Positions 1 to 6,474 of a stretch of DNA of 15,701 bases are shown here, piece by piece; the stretch's first letter is position 1, and each line of letters opens with the position of its first letter. Both the position numbers and the translations under genes were made by a program. Under the pieces are notes generated by a model, which saw nothing but the letters and a program-made list of their open reading frames with translations, searched no databases and had not been told where the DNA came from. This DNA comes from Nitrospinota bacterium. GTDB lineage: Bacteria > Nitrospinota_A > UBA7883 > JADGGD01. Location: NCBI GenBank assembly GCA_015229165.1, contig JADGCD010000027.1, positions 1-15,701 of the forward strand. Reading direction: 5' to 3'.

Positions 1-451
1 CCGGGCTGAACCGCTCCAAGGCGCTGATCTGATCTTCGCTCAGGTCGAGGCGGCGTTCCCGCATGACCGTCTCCAGGCGGAGGAGCCGCTCGTGCCGGTT
101 GAGCAGGTTGTGGCGGCTCCAGACACCCCGAACGCCTCCGGAGCTGACCGTATGGCCCATCAGGATCAGCGCCTGGGCGACCCGGATGCAACCGTGGGTC
201 GGATGGTCGAGACTGTAGTCGAGAACCGCCTTCTCGATCTCGTCACCGACCCGGTTTGGGTGGGGTCCTCGCGCCCCCGGCAGACGGTCGATGAGCCCCT
301 CGGAACCGAACGTCTGGTAGTTGCGCCGGATCTCGTAGAACTGCTGGCGGGAGTAGCCCATCAGCTTGCAGGCGCGGCTGACGTTGCCGAGATCGGCGGC
401 CAACTCTAGCAAGGAGAGCTTCCGTCGTGCTACTTTTTGCGTGGTGGTCAT
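1..451 (-). CDS. IS481-family transposase, N-terminal part (cut by window edge)
   Basis: About 150 residues are visible from an ATG at 451 reading leftward. A strong ribosome binding site (AAGGAGGAA) lies about 6 bases upstream. The protein starts with a basic segment (MTTTQKVARRKLSL). A helix-turn-helix follows at about residues 15-45 (LAADLGNVSRACKLMGYSRQ), then a second DNA-binding segment with the sequence GLIDRLPGARGPHPNRV. This is the usual N-terminal arrangement of IS481-type transposases annotated as HTH plus integrase catalytic region. The DDE catalytic core would lie in the missing C-terminal part, so activity cannot be judged. Length in the family is typically about 340-360 residues. 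No frameshift or stop is seen in the visible part. Confidence 0.8.
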   Translation of the reverse strand, partial: MTTTQKVARRKLSLLELAADLGNVSRACKLMGYSRQQFYEIRRNYQTFGSEGLIDRLPGARGPHPNRVGDEIEKAVLDYSLDHPTHGCIRVAQALILMGHTVSSGGVRGVWSRHNLLNRHERLLRLETVMRERRLDLSEDQISALERFSP

Positions 452-538
452 CGTGACTTCCTCCTTCAGGTTGTCGGTTGTGTGGAAACAACGTTCTAAC
501 CCGAACAGAGGCCGGTGACCACCAACTACTCATATGCG

Positions 539-555
539 ATCACCTGTCAGGTGAT
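539..555. repeat. 17-bp palindrome in the IS upstream end
   Basis: ATCACCTG-T-CAGGTGAT has perfect 8-bp arms around one base. It lies 88 bases upstream of the transposase start, near the presumed outer end of the element. It could be a transposase or repressor binding site. Confidence 0.6.
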
Positions 556-593
556 TACCGTCACGATACACAACATAACAGAGGCGGCAACGA

Positions 594-635
594 CGCCGTC
601 GCTACTAGATAACGACGGCGCCCCTCGCAGGGGGC
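594..635 (-). terminator. Paired hairpins after dsrH, possible transcript end
   Basis: Two inverted repeats lie side by side just past the dsrH stop codon: CGCCGTCG/CGACGGCG (594-601 and 613-620, 11-base loop) and GCCCC/GGGGC (620-624 and 631-635). They share one base, so only one can form fully at a time. There is no T-run on the minus strand, so this is not a classic intrinsic terminator. A role in stabilising or ending the dsrN-to-dsrH transcript is inferred. Confidence 0.3.
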
Positions 636-643
636 CGCGCCCC

Positions 644-937
644 CTAGACCCACGCAGTCATTTTGTTCTCCGCGACCAGCTCGACGAAACCGTCGTAATC
701 GACGACAGTGACACCCTCTATACAAGCGGTGATCCCACGGGCGGCGAGGTCGGGGCCGAGGGCGGCGACTTTCACGTTCCCCATGGCGGCTTTCAGTTTG
801 CCTTCATACGACGCCCCCGCTTTGGCGGCGTAGACGCCGTCTTCGATAAGCAGGATGGTGGCGCCGTCGGCGGCCATGCTGATGCATTCGTCCAACGCGC
901 TATGCCCGAAGGGCGATTTATTAACCGTGTGCAACAT
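644..937 (-). CDS. dsrH: DsrH, subunit of the DsrEFH sulfur-transfer hexamer
   Basis: A 97-residue protein of the TusB/DsrH family. DsrH forms a hexamer (two each of DsrE, DsrF, DsrH) in the cytoplasm that passes persulfide sulfur toward DsrC during sulfur oxidation. The conserved cysteine is present at residue 18 (ALDECISMAADG), close to the Cys20 described for Allochromatium DsrH. The following ATILLIEDGVYAA strand is typical of TusB-like folds, and length matches the family. Start ATG at 937 is preceded by GGAG about 7 bases upstream. It is the last gene of the leftward dsr arm, 81 bases after dsrF. That gap is wider than the 10 bases between dsrE and dsrF. The IS element follows downstream. 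Confidence 0.92.
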   Translation of the reverse strand: MLHTVNKSPFGHSALDECISMAADGATILLIEDGVYAAKAGASYEGKLKAAMGNVKVAALGPDLAARGITACIEGVTVVDYDGFVELVAENKMTAWV

Positions 938-1018
938 TTTTGTCTCCGCTGACGCGCCTGCGCCAGCCCCTTTCGTTTCGCTCGGCTGTCGTCTTCGCCG
1001 ACGCCTCAGGTTGTCGGA

Positions 1019-1384
1019 TTAGTAGGGTATTACTGCGTGCTGTTCTTCCATCAACGCGGAAATTGTGGCGGCGTCCACCACTTCCACCGGCACGGCGAAA
1101 TCGTCCGTCGTCAGCCCACGCGCTTCCATGCTCGCCTTGTCCACGTACATATGCTCCACGCCATAGTCTTCCAGCACGCCGTAGGTCTTGATATACCCCT
1201 TGATGCCGATCCCCGTCGTGTCCTGCCCCTTGACCAGCGCGAACACCCCGTCACCCACGAAGACCATCGACAAATCCTGCTCGAAAGCGGCGAAGATGAG
1301 AATCGTCTCCAGCCCTTCGTAGCTGTATATCCCCCCGTGCGGCGCTTGCCGCATCAGAAACATGATCTTTTTCATATCGTCCAT
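1019..1384 (-). CDS. dsrF: DsrF, subunit of the DsrEFH sulfur-transfer hexamer
   Basis: A 121-residue TusC/DsrF-family protein. It shows the family hallmark MRQAPHGGIYSYEGLETILIF near the N-terminus and FEQDLSMVFVGDGVFAL following it. I chose the ATG at 1384 (MDDMKKIMFLMRQ) because GAGGAGAG lies about 6 bases upstream. A longer reading from 1426 would overlap the end of dsrE and add residues unlike the family. DsrF is the structural partner of DsrE and DsrH; family members generally lack the essential active-site cysteine, and this copy contains no cysteine. It lies 10 bases downstream of dsrE, almost certainly co-transcribed and translationally linked. Confidence 0.92.
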   Translation of the reverse strand: MDDMKKIMFLMRQAPHGGIYSYEGLETILIFAAFEQDLSMVFVGDGVFALVKGQDTTGIGIKGYIKTYGVLEDYGVEHMYVDKASMEARGLTTDDFAVPVEVVDAATISALMEEQHAVIPY

Positions 1385-1394
1385 GATTCTCTCC

Positions 1395-1748
1395 TCAACC
1401 GAACGTGACCAACCGGTCGGAACCAAGCACCGCGTCGGCCAGCTGTCCCAAACCGGAGATGCGGATACCTTCCATCAACAGCTCGTCTTTCAGCCCGCGC
1501 CGTTTTGCTGCGGCGATGCAACAGACGATGTCGATTCCCCCCTTGCCCAGTTCGGACCATCGTTTATAGATGTTCCGGTCGTCCTGGGGCGGGTCGGCGC
1601 TGTTGTACCCGTTGTTCACGCCGTCGTGATAGAAGAAGATTCGGTTGATCTCGTGCCCTTTGCCGAGCGCGGCCTTGATGAAATTGTAGGCCGTGTCGGA
1701 CGCCTGATGGTTATAGGGCCCCTCGTGGACAAGGATGGTAAGCAGCAT
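1395..1748 (-). CDS. dsrE: DsrE, catalytic subunit of the DsrEFH sulfur-transfer hexamer
   Basis: A 117-residue TusD/DsrE-family protein. The sulfur-binding cysteine of this family (Cys78 in Allochromatium DsrE and E. coli TusD) corresponds to the GIDIVCCIAAAKRRG segment. Here there are two adjacent cysteines, residues 76 and 77; by the spacing to AAA-RRG the second is probably the active one. The N-terminus (MLLTILVHEGPYNHQASDTAYNF) and FFYHDGVNNG segment are typical. DsrE accepts persulfide sulfur and hands it to DsrC in the cytoplasm. Start ATG at 1748 follows a G-rich Shine-Dalgarno-like run. It is 87 bases downstream of the OsmC-like gene. Confidence 0.93.
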   Translation of the reverse strand: MLLTILVHEGPYNHQASDTAYNFIKAALGKGHEINRIFFYHDGVNNGYNSADPPQDDRNIYKRWSELGKGGIDIVCCIAAAKRRGLKDELLMEGIRISGLGQLADAVLGSDRLVTFG

Positions 1749-1835
1749 TATTCCCCCCCAGCAGCTCGTTGAAAACTATCTGCGTTGGCTCTGCAAGAGA
1801 GCTTCAAGGGTAGATGACCTATCCCCCCAAACGAT

Positions 1836-2273
1836 TCAACCGGCTATCTTAAAGCCGATGTCCCATGTTACGTCCGGCCTGATCGAGTGGAGCGCGGAGC
1901 AATACGTCCCCCACGACAGGTCGATGGCCCGTTGAACCTTGTCCGGGTTCAGCCCCTCGCCGGTGATCGTGAAGAGCATGGTGATGCCGGTGAAAAACTT
2001 CGGAGGAACCGGGTTGCGCGTGGCGGAGAGGGAGACGGAGAGGGACGCCACCTCCTGGCGTTGTTTCTTGAGGATCGAGACCACGTCGATCCCCATGCAA
2101 CCCCCCACTCCCATCAGCACCGCCTCCGCCGGAGTCACCCCGACCCCCTCGCTGTTGAGGGGGATCGAAAAACCGGCGGCGTCGGTGGCGGTGAAGCCCA
2201 ATCCGCCGATCCAGGTCAATTCGGCGGTCATCGGCGGCAATTCGGCGGATTTCGGCGGCGAATCGGCGGTCAT
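1836..2273 (-). CDS. OsmC/Ohr-family protein between dsrN and dsrE
   Basis: A 145-residue OsmC-like protein. Both cysteines of the family are present: Cys59 in the helix segment GVGGCMGIDVVSIL, and Cys125 in WGTYCSALHSIRPD. In characterised OsmC and Ohr proteins these two thiols reduce organic hydroperoxides, but many YhfA-type members have no proven substrate. The ATG at 2273 overlaps the dsrN stop codon as ATGA, which suggests translational coupling. A second in-frame ATG at 2231 lies in an identical 17-bp context 42 bases later and would give a 131-residue protein whose N-terminus (MTAELTWIGGLGF) looks more like the family. The location inside the dsr arm suggests a sulfur-related role, such as persulfide or thiol chemistry; this is inference. 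Confidence 0.85.
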   Translation of the reverse strand: MTADSPPKSAELPPMTAELTWIGGLGFTATDAAGFSIPLNSEGVGVTPAEAVLMGVGGCMGIDVVSILKKQRQEVASLSVSLSATRNPVPPKFFTGITMLFTITGEGLNPDKVQRAIDLSWGTYCSALHSIRPDVTWDIGFKIAG

Positions 2274-2279
2274 CGGCGG
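2221..2279 (-). repeat. Duplicated start-codon context, 17-bp direct repeat 42 bp apart
   Basis: The same 17 bases occur at 2221-2237 and 2263-2279, separated by further GGCGG-rich degenerate units. Each copy contains an in-frame ATG of the OsmC-like gene on the minus strand. The copy at 2263-2279 also contains the dsrN stop codon. The pattern suggests slippage or tandem duplication at the gene junction. Confidence 0.75.
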
Positions 2280-3655
2280 ATACCTCTCGTTTTGCGGCAA
2301 AGGTCAACAAAATCAACGGCCCACGTCGGAATGCCGCAGTGGTGCAGGTGGGCGTAGGATGCCAGCGTGTTTTTGTATAGGATGCCGTCCATCCCACCCG
2401 CGATCCCGATCCCCCGCGATACTTTCCACGCGAACCGGGTATCCCCCGCCAGCCCCTCGATGCGGGAATGGTGGAACTCGTGGCAGTTCACCCCCCCCTT
2501 CACCGACAGCCACCCGCAGGCGCCGGTCGGCTCTATCTTCATGTATCCCAAGCCCATAGGGCGTTTCGTCATCACCGTCTCGGCGTCGATTAGCCCCACC
2601 ATCGCGGCCCGCCGGTCGTCCCACCGGATAGCCCGGGTGAGGTACATCATCCCCCCGCACTCGGCATGGATCGGCAAACCGGCTTCTGCCCGATCCCGTA
2701 TCTCGTTGCGAAGCAGTATGTTGGCTTCGAGGTCGGCCATGAAGACCTCCGGGAATCCTCCGCCAAGATAGAGGCCGTCGAGGTCGGGGGGAAGGGTGTC
2801 ATCGGCGAGAGGAGAGAAGGGGACCAGTTCCGCCCCAGCGGACTGCAACGCCTCTATGTTTTCAGGGTAATAGAACGTGAACGCCCGGTCGCGGGCGACA
2901 CCGATCCGCACCCCCGAAGGGCCGGTGGCAAGCGAGCAGGGGGCGATGGCGGGCAGGGGACCTGCCGTCCGGGCGATGGCTTCGATCTGGTCGAGATCGA
3001 CGCTTCGCTCGACGACCTCCCCCATCCGGGCGATGTTGTCGAGAAGGCGGGGGTCTTCGTCCACCGGCACGAGGCCCAAATGGCGCTCCGTAACGCACAC
3101 TTCATCAGGTAGTTTCGGTACGATGCCGAGGATCGGAACGCCGACGTGCCGGTTGATGGCGGTGACGAGCTTTTCCTCGTGGCGCGGCCCCCCCACCTTG
3201 TTCAGGATGATCCCGGCCAGCGTCAGGTCGGGGTCGAAATGGGCGAAACCCTTCAGCAGTGCGGCGATTCCCCGGTTCATCCGGGAGGCGTCAACGACAA
3301 ATATAACCGGCGCTTCGATGAACTTTGCCAGCCCGGCGGTGGAGTCGGAGCCTTCCGGGTCGACCCCGTCGAAAAGCCCTTGGTTCCCCTCGATGACGGC
3401 AAGATCGGCGTCGGCGGCCCAGGTGACCATCGACCGGAGGATGTTCTCCTCCCCCATCATGTGGAAGTCGAGGTTGCGGCAGGGGCGACGGGCGGCTGCG
3501 GTGTGCCACATCGGGTCGATGTAATCCGGCCCCTTTTTATAGGGTTGCACGCGCCTCCCACGGTCGGCCAGCGCCCGCAGGAGCCCAAAGGTGAACGTGG
3601 TCTTCCCGGCGGAGCGGTGCGGCCCGGAGATCACGACGCGGGGAATGGTGAACAT
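2270..3655 (-). CDS. dsrN: DsrN, siroheme amidase (cobyrinate a,c-diamide synthase family)
   Basis: A 461-residue protein with the full CbiA/CobB layout. The N-terminal ATP-binding domain carries a P-loop at residues 11-20 (GPHRSAGKTT). The C-terminal class I glutamine amidotransferase domain carries Cys333 in IHAECGGMMYL and the HEFHHSR and SYAHLHH histidines (around 395 and 436). In dsr operons this family member is DsrN, which amidates siroheme for dissimilatory sulfite reductase. The sequence alone cannot exclude a cobalamin role; the assignment rests on the dsr context. Start ATG at 3655 has GGGAG 6 bases upstream. It is the first gene of the leftward arm, overlapping the OsmC-like gene by ATGA, and faces dsrJ across 327 bases. 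Confidence 0.88.
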   Translation of the reverse strand: MFTIPRVVISGPHRSAGKTTFTFGLLRALADRGRRVQPYKKGPDYIDPMWHTAAARRPCRNLDFHMMGEENILRSMVTWAADADLAVIEGNQGLFDGVDPEGSDSTAGLAKFIEAPVIFVVDASRMNRGIAALLKGFAHFDPDLTLAGIILNKVGGPRHEEKLVTAINRHVGVPILGIVPKLPDEVCVTERHLGLVPVDEDPRLLDNIARMGEVVERSVDLDQIEAIARTAGPLPAIAPCSLATGPSGVRIGVARDRAFTFYYPENIEALQSAGAELVPFSPLADDTLPPDLDGLYLGGGFPEVFMADLEANILLRNEIRDRAEAGLPIHAECGGMMYLTRAIRWDDRRAAMVGLIDAETVMTKRPMGLGYMKIEPTGACGWLSVKGGVNCHEFHHSRIEGLAGDTRFAWKVSRGIGIAGGMDGILYKNTLASYAHLHHCGIPTWAVDFVDLCRKTRGIRR

Positions 3656-3690
3656 CGGCGCTCCCGAACATGGACGATGGGTAGGCGTCG

Positions 3691-3696
3691 ATCATA
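3691..3696 (-). promoter_or_regulatory. Extended -10 element toward dsrN
   Basis: On the minus strand the bases read TGG-TATGAT, an extended -10 (TGn plus a near-consensus hexamer), with no good -35 at normal spacing. Transcription would start around 3684, giving a leader of about 29 bases before the dsrN ATG at 3655. Confidence 0.5.
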
Positions 3697-3788
3697 CCAC
3701 CACGAACGCTCCAACCGATTCATGCGAAACGATATTTTGTCGCCGGGGGAGGGGGGGCGTGAATCGTTTTCCGGGTCGGAACATCAAT

Positions 3789-3806
3789 GCATGTCAGACG
3801 ACATGC
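3789..3806. promoter_or_regulatory. 18-bp palindrome, candidate operator for the dsrJ promoter
   Basis: GCATGTC-AGAC-GACATGC is a perfect 7-bp inverted repeat with a 4-base centre. Its centre lies about 57 bases upstream of the predicted dsrJ transcription start, a position typical of activator sites. The regulator is unknown and no regulator gene is seen in the window. Confidence 0.5.
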
Positions 3807-3819
3807 CGCCGCGGATGCC

Positions 3820-3848
3820 TTGACGGTTTCCCTCCGGGGGGGTATGTT
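3820..3848 (+). promoter_or_regulatory. Sigma70-like promoter toward dsrJOP-C-MK
   Basis: TTGACG (3820-3825) and TATGTT (3843-3848) are separated by exactly 17 bases. Transcription would start near 3855, leaving a leader of about 128 bases before the dsrJ start. This is the best promoter match in the window. Confidence 0.6.
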
Positions 3849-3880
3849 GAACCCTGAAACGGGGCGCCCGGTTCCGCAGC

Positions 3881-3913
3881 GATGCTCGGTAATCGAAGAT
3901 TATCAAAAGCATC
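3881..3913 (+). other. Nested stem-loop in the dsrJ leader
   Basis: An outer stem GATGC/GCATC (3881-3885 and 3909-3913) encloses an inner stem TAATC-GAA-GATTA (3890-3902). It lies in the presumed untranslated leader, 70 bases before the dsrJ start. It matches no riboswitch I recognise. It may be a simple mRNA hairpin. Confidence 0.35.
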
Positions 3914-3982
3914 TGCGCACCCCTTCGGCGCCCTTTTCGTCGGCTTTAAGCCCTATCCGGGGCCTTGCGTGCGAGGGGATGC

Positions 3983-4372
3983 GTGTCGAAAGAGTCTGGC
4001 ATGGTCGCAGCGGTTCTCTTTCTGGTCCTCCTTGCGTCCCCCTTCATTTATAACGCCTTCTCCGCCCCCCCCACTCACCGCGCCGAACTGAAACTCCCCG
4101 ACGGGGGGCAGTGCGTCCGGGACACCGAATGGATGCGGCGCAACCATATGAAACTGCTCATGCACACCCGGGACGACGTGGTCCGGGAGGGGGTCCGGCT
4201 CGACCGGGAGGGGTTGAAGGGATGCCGTAGCTGCCACCCCTATCGCGGAGAGTTTTGCGACCAGTGCCACGATTATGTGGGCATGCAGCAGGAGTGCTGG
4301 AACTGCCACTTCTATCCCGAGTCGAAAACCGTGATCAACGACGAAGATCGAGAGCCGGGCGGAACACCATGA
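3983..4372 (+). CDS. dsrJ: DsrJ, triheme cytochrome c of the DsrMKJOP complex
   Basis: A 129-residue protein with one N-terminal membrane helix (about residues 8-26) and three heme c motifs: CRSCH (81-85), CDQCH (92-96) and CWNCH (105-109). DsrJ is the periplasmic cytochrome of DsrMKJOP. Its family carries one heme with an unusual cysteine axial ligand; Cys44 in GGQCVRDTEWMRRNHM is in the right place for it. I chose the GTG at 3983 because GAGGGG lies a few bases upstream and the protein then begins just before the helix. A TTG at 3965 would add six residues. The stop overlaps the dsrO start (ATGA). It is the first gene of the rightward arm. Confidence 0.92.
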   Translation: MSKESGMVAAVLFLVLLASPFIYNAFSAPPTHRAELKLPDGGQCVRDTEWMRRNHMKLLMHTRDDVVREGVRLDREGLKGCRSCHPYRGEFCDQCHDYVGMQQECWNCHFYPESKTVINDEDREPGGTP

Positions 4373-5124
4373 GCGTCGATAGAAGAGAGTTCCTCAAGAT
4401 CGGGGGGATCGCCGCCGCCGGTTCGGTGGCCGGTTCGCTCCTGCCCGCCGTCACCGGATTGGCCGCGCTGGATGCGGGCGGAAACGTTTCCCGCGCCAGC
4501 GGCGACCACCAGTGGGGGATGGTCATCGACGTCGACAAGTGTACGAAAGGGTGCGACGCCTGCGCGGACGCCTGCCGGACGGAGAACAATGTCCCCCTCT
4601 TCGGCGACCCCAAGCGGGACATCCACTGGATCCGGACCATCACCGTCAAACAACGGGGGGTGGAGGACGCCGAGGAGCGGCAGTTCCCGGCCATGTGTTA
4701 CCACTGCGAGAATCCCCCCTGCCAGCACGTCTGCCCGGTGGCGGCCACCTTTACGCGGGCGGACGGGATCGTTCTGATCGACAAGCATCGCTGTATCGGC
4801 TGCCGCTATTGCATGGTGGCTTGCCCCTACAAGGCCCGCTCGTTCGTGTCGCAACACGTCGCCCACACTTGGGACGACAACAAGGACGTCCCCCGTCGGA
4901 TGCACGGCGTCGTCGAGAAATGCACCCTCTGCGTCCACCGGATCGACAAGGGGGAAGAGCCGGCCTGCGTGGTCGCCTGCCGCGAGAAGGGGGGGGACGC
5001 CATGTCCTTCGGCGACTTGAACGATCCGGCCAGCGCCGTCGCCGCCGCCGTCCGCTCCGGCAAGGCCACCCGCATCCGCGCCGACCTTGGAACCAACCCC
5101 CGCGTCTTCTATCTGGGGCTGTAG
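4369..5124 (+). CDS. dsrO: DsrO, periplasmic four-cluster ferredoxin of DsrMKJOP
   Basis: A 251-residue iron-sulfur protein. The Tat signal motif RREFLKIGG is at residues 5-13, followed by a hydrophobic alanine/glycine-rich stretch, so it is exported folded. Sixteen cysteines form four [4Fe-4S] sites: Cys58/62/65/69, Cys110/113/118/122, Cys142/145/148/152 and Cys185/188/200/204. DsrO relays electrons between periplasmic DsrJ and the membrane subunit DsrP. Start ATG at 4369 overlaps the dsrJ stop (ATGA), and dsrP starts three bases after its stop codon, so dsrJ, dsrO and dsrP are tightly coupled. Length and cluster pattern are normal for the family. Confidence 0.95.
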   Translation: MSVDRREFLKIGGIAAAGSVAGSLLPAVTGLAALDAGGNVSRASGDHQWGMVIDVDKCTKGCDACADACRTENNVPLFGDPKRDIHWIRTITVKQRGVEDAEERQFPAMCYHCENPPCQHVCPVAATFTRADGIVLIDKHRCIGCRYCMVACPYKARSFVSQHVAHTWDDNKDVPRRMHGVVEKCTLCVHRIDKGEEPACVVACREKGGDAMSFGDLNDPASAVAAAVRSGKATRIRADLGTNPRVFYLGL

Positions 5125-5127
5125 ACG

Positions 5128-6387
5128 ATGATCAAGATCACGTTCACCAAGGTCGAGGGACGCTCCGGCGCCTATTGGCTCCTGCTGGCCCTCTCCGGGG
5201 CGGTGGCGTCGCTGGCGCCCCTGTCGGCCCTTTACATGTTCCTGAACGGTCATATGGTCAGCAACATGACCAACCAGGTTCCGTGGGGTCTGCCCATCGT
5301 CATGGCGGTCTACCTGATCGGCGCGTCGGCCGGATCGCTGGTCATGTCGGCCACCTCATCGGTCTTCGGGAAAGTCGAGTACAAGCCCTTCTCCCGGATG
5401 GCCGCGCTGATGGCCTTCCTGCTGATCGTCGCCGCGCTGATGGCCATCATCATGGACTGGGGCCGCCCCGACCGGTTGATGGTTCCCTTCTTCCACATCC
5501 AGCCCCGGTCGATGTTCTCGCTCAACGCATTCCTGTACAGCTCCTATATGGCGCTGGGGCTGGTCTATCTGTGGGCCATGTTCCACAACATGAAAAAGCT
5601 CGAACGGACGCTGGGACTGATGGCGGTGGGGCTGGCGGTGCTGGTCCATTCCGGCACCGGCGCCATTTTCGGGTTCGTCTACGTGCGGGAGCTGTACAAC
5701 TCCCCCCTGCTTCCCCCCTCCTTCATCGCCGCCGCCCTTTCGTCCGGCACCGCCCTGATGATCGTGGCGGTCTACCTGACCTTCAAGGCCGCCGGGCGGC
5801 ATCTCGACGAACGGCTGCTCCACCAGCTCGGGAACCTTATGGGGGTCTTCATCCTGGTGGTCCTCTACTTCCTCTTTATCGAAAACGTCACCCGCGCCTA
5901 TGCGCCGAAGAACTACGAGGCCGTCGGTTTCCTGCTGCTCCACGGCGGGCAGGTGACCAACCTGTTCTGGTTCGGGCTGGTCGGCATGGGGCTGGTGATT
6001 CCTGCGGCGCTGGTCTTCAACCCCCTCACCGGCCGTTCCATGCTCTTCATCCAGCTGGCCGCATGGATGCAGCTCGCCGGGGTGCTGATCGAACGGTACA
6101 TCATCGTCATGCCTGCGCAACTGATGCCGCTGGAGTTCTTCCCTGACAAGGAGATCGCCAGCGTCTTCAACGACGGCGTCTACGCCACCTACACCCCCTC
6201 GCTACCGGAGCTTGGTTACGCCGTCGGTCTGTGCGGGGTGGTGGTGTTCTGCTTCACGCTGGCCGTCAAGCTGTGGCCCATGCTTCCCACCGAGGCGCGC
6301 CATCTCCACCCGGTGGAAGAGGCCCAGGTGGCGGTGGAAGAAGACGGGGAGATCGCCGGGCGCGTCATCCGGGTACCGGGGGCGTGA
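5128..6387 (+). CDS. dsrP: DsrP, NrfD-like quinone-reactive membrane subunit of DsrMKJOP
   Basis: A 419-residue integral membrane protein with about ten hydrophobic segments spread over residues 12-400, ending in a short acidic tail. This is the NrfD/PsrC-like fold of DsrP, which exchanges electrons with the quinone pool and pairs with the ferredoxin DsrO. Typical segments include IIMDWGRPDRLMVPFFHIQPRSMFSLNAF between helices 3 and 4. The ATG at 5128 follows the dsrO stop by three bases. In the canonical operon dsrP closes the MKJOP block. Here it is followed by dsrC after 87 bases. Confidence 0.94.
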   Translation: MIKITFTKVEGRSGAYWLLLALSGAVASLAPLSALYMFLNGHMVSNMTNQVPWGLPIVMAVYLIGASAGSLVMSATSSVFGKVEYKPFSRMAALMAFLLIVAALMAIIMDWGRPDRLMVPFFHIQPRSMFSLNAFLYSSYMALGLVYLWAMFHNMKKLERTLGLMAVGLAVLVHSGTGAIFGFVYVRELYNSPLLPPSFIAAALSSGTALMIVAVYLTFKAAGRHLDERLLHQLGNLMGVFILVVLYFLFIENVTRAYAPKNYEAVGFLLLHGGQVTNLFWFGLVGMGLVIPAALVFNPLTGRSMLFIQLAAWMQLAGVLIERYIIVMPAQLMPLEFFPDKEIASVFNDGVYATYTPSLPELGYAVGLCGVVVFCFTLAVKLWPMLPTEARHLHPVEEAQVAVEEDGEIAGRVIRVPGA

Positions 6388-6442
6388 GACGAATGGACAG
6401 GGAACAGACGGTGGCGAACGGCCGCCGGGAAGATATGCAAAC

Positions 6443-6455
6443 GGGGACATTCCCC
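6443..6455 (+). other. Small hairpin just before the dsrC ribosome binding site
   Basis: GGGGA-CAT-TCCCC is a perfect 5-bp stem with a 3-base loop, ending a few bases before the GGAGG that serves dsrC. It might mark an mRNA end protecting the dsrC transcript. No convincing promoter is visible in the dsrP-dsrC gap. Confidence 0.3.
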
Positions 6456-6474
6456 TTCATGGAGGCGACCCATC

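Larger units (their letters stand above)
1..580 (-). mobile_element. Partial IS481-family insertion sequence (5' end of transposase plus upstream end)
   Basis: The transposase gene at 1-451 and its upstream region look like one end of an IS481-type element that continues beyond the window's left edge. The upstream part contains a near-perfect 17-bp palindrome at 539-555. The outer boundary is uncertain: an end at about 580 would give an element starting TGT on the minus strand, as IS481 termini commonly do, but the other end is not available to prove a terminal inverted repeat. The element lies just downstream of dsrH and is transcribed in the same direction. Confidence 0.55.
3656..3982. promoter_or_regulatory. 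Divergent intergenic region between dsrN and dsrJ
   Basis: These 327 bases hold no convincing gene. They contain an extended -10 promoter toward dsrN, a good sigma70-like promoter toward dsrJ, an 18-bp palindrome upstream of the latter, and a nested stem-loop in the presumed dsrJ leader. There is also a loose inverted pair CGATTCATG (3716-3724) and CGTGAATCG (3758-3766), matching at 8 of 9 positions, between the two promoters. Confidence 0.8.

Noticed and set aside
938..1018. Possible third, diverged copy of the 74-bp repeat between dsrF and dsrH
   Set aside because: Only short shared strings such as GTCTTCGCCG are seen and spacing does not agree. It may be coincidence in GC-rich sequence; a genome-wide repeat model would be needed.
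1385..1426. Longer DsrF from 1426
   Set aside because: It overlaps dsrE, adds residues unlike the family, and a well-placed GAGGAG supports the ATG at 1384.
1788..1802. Hairpin GCTCT-GCAAG-AGAGC between the OsmC-like gene and dsrE
   Set aside because: Short stem without a T-run. A separate dsrE promoter could not be made out convincingly in this 87-base gap.
4312..5253. Long open frames antisense to dsrO, dsrP, dsrM and dsrK
   Set aside because: These are expected in GC-rich coding DNA. Their products are low-complexity charged sequence, while the plus-strand genes have clear motifs.
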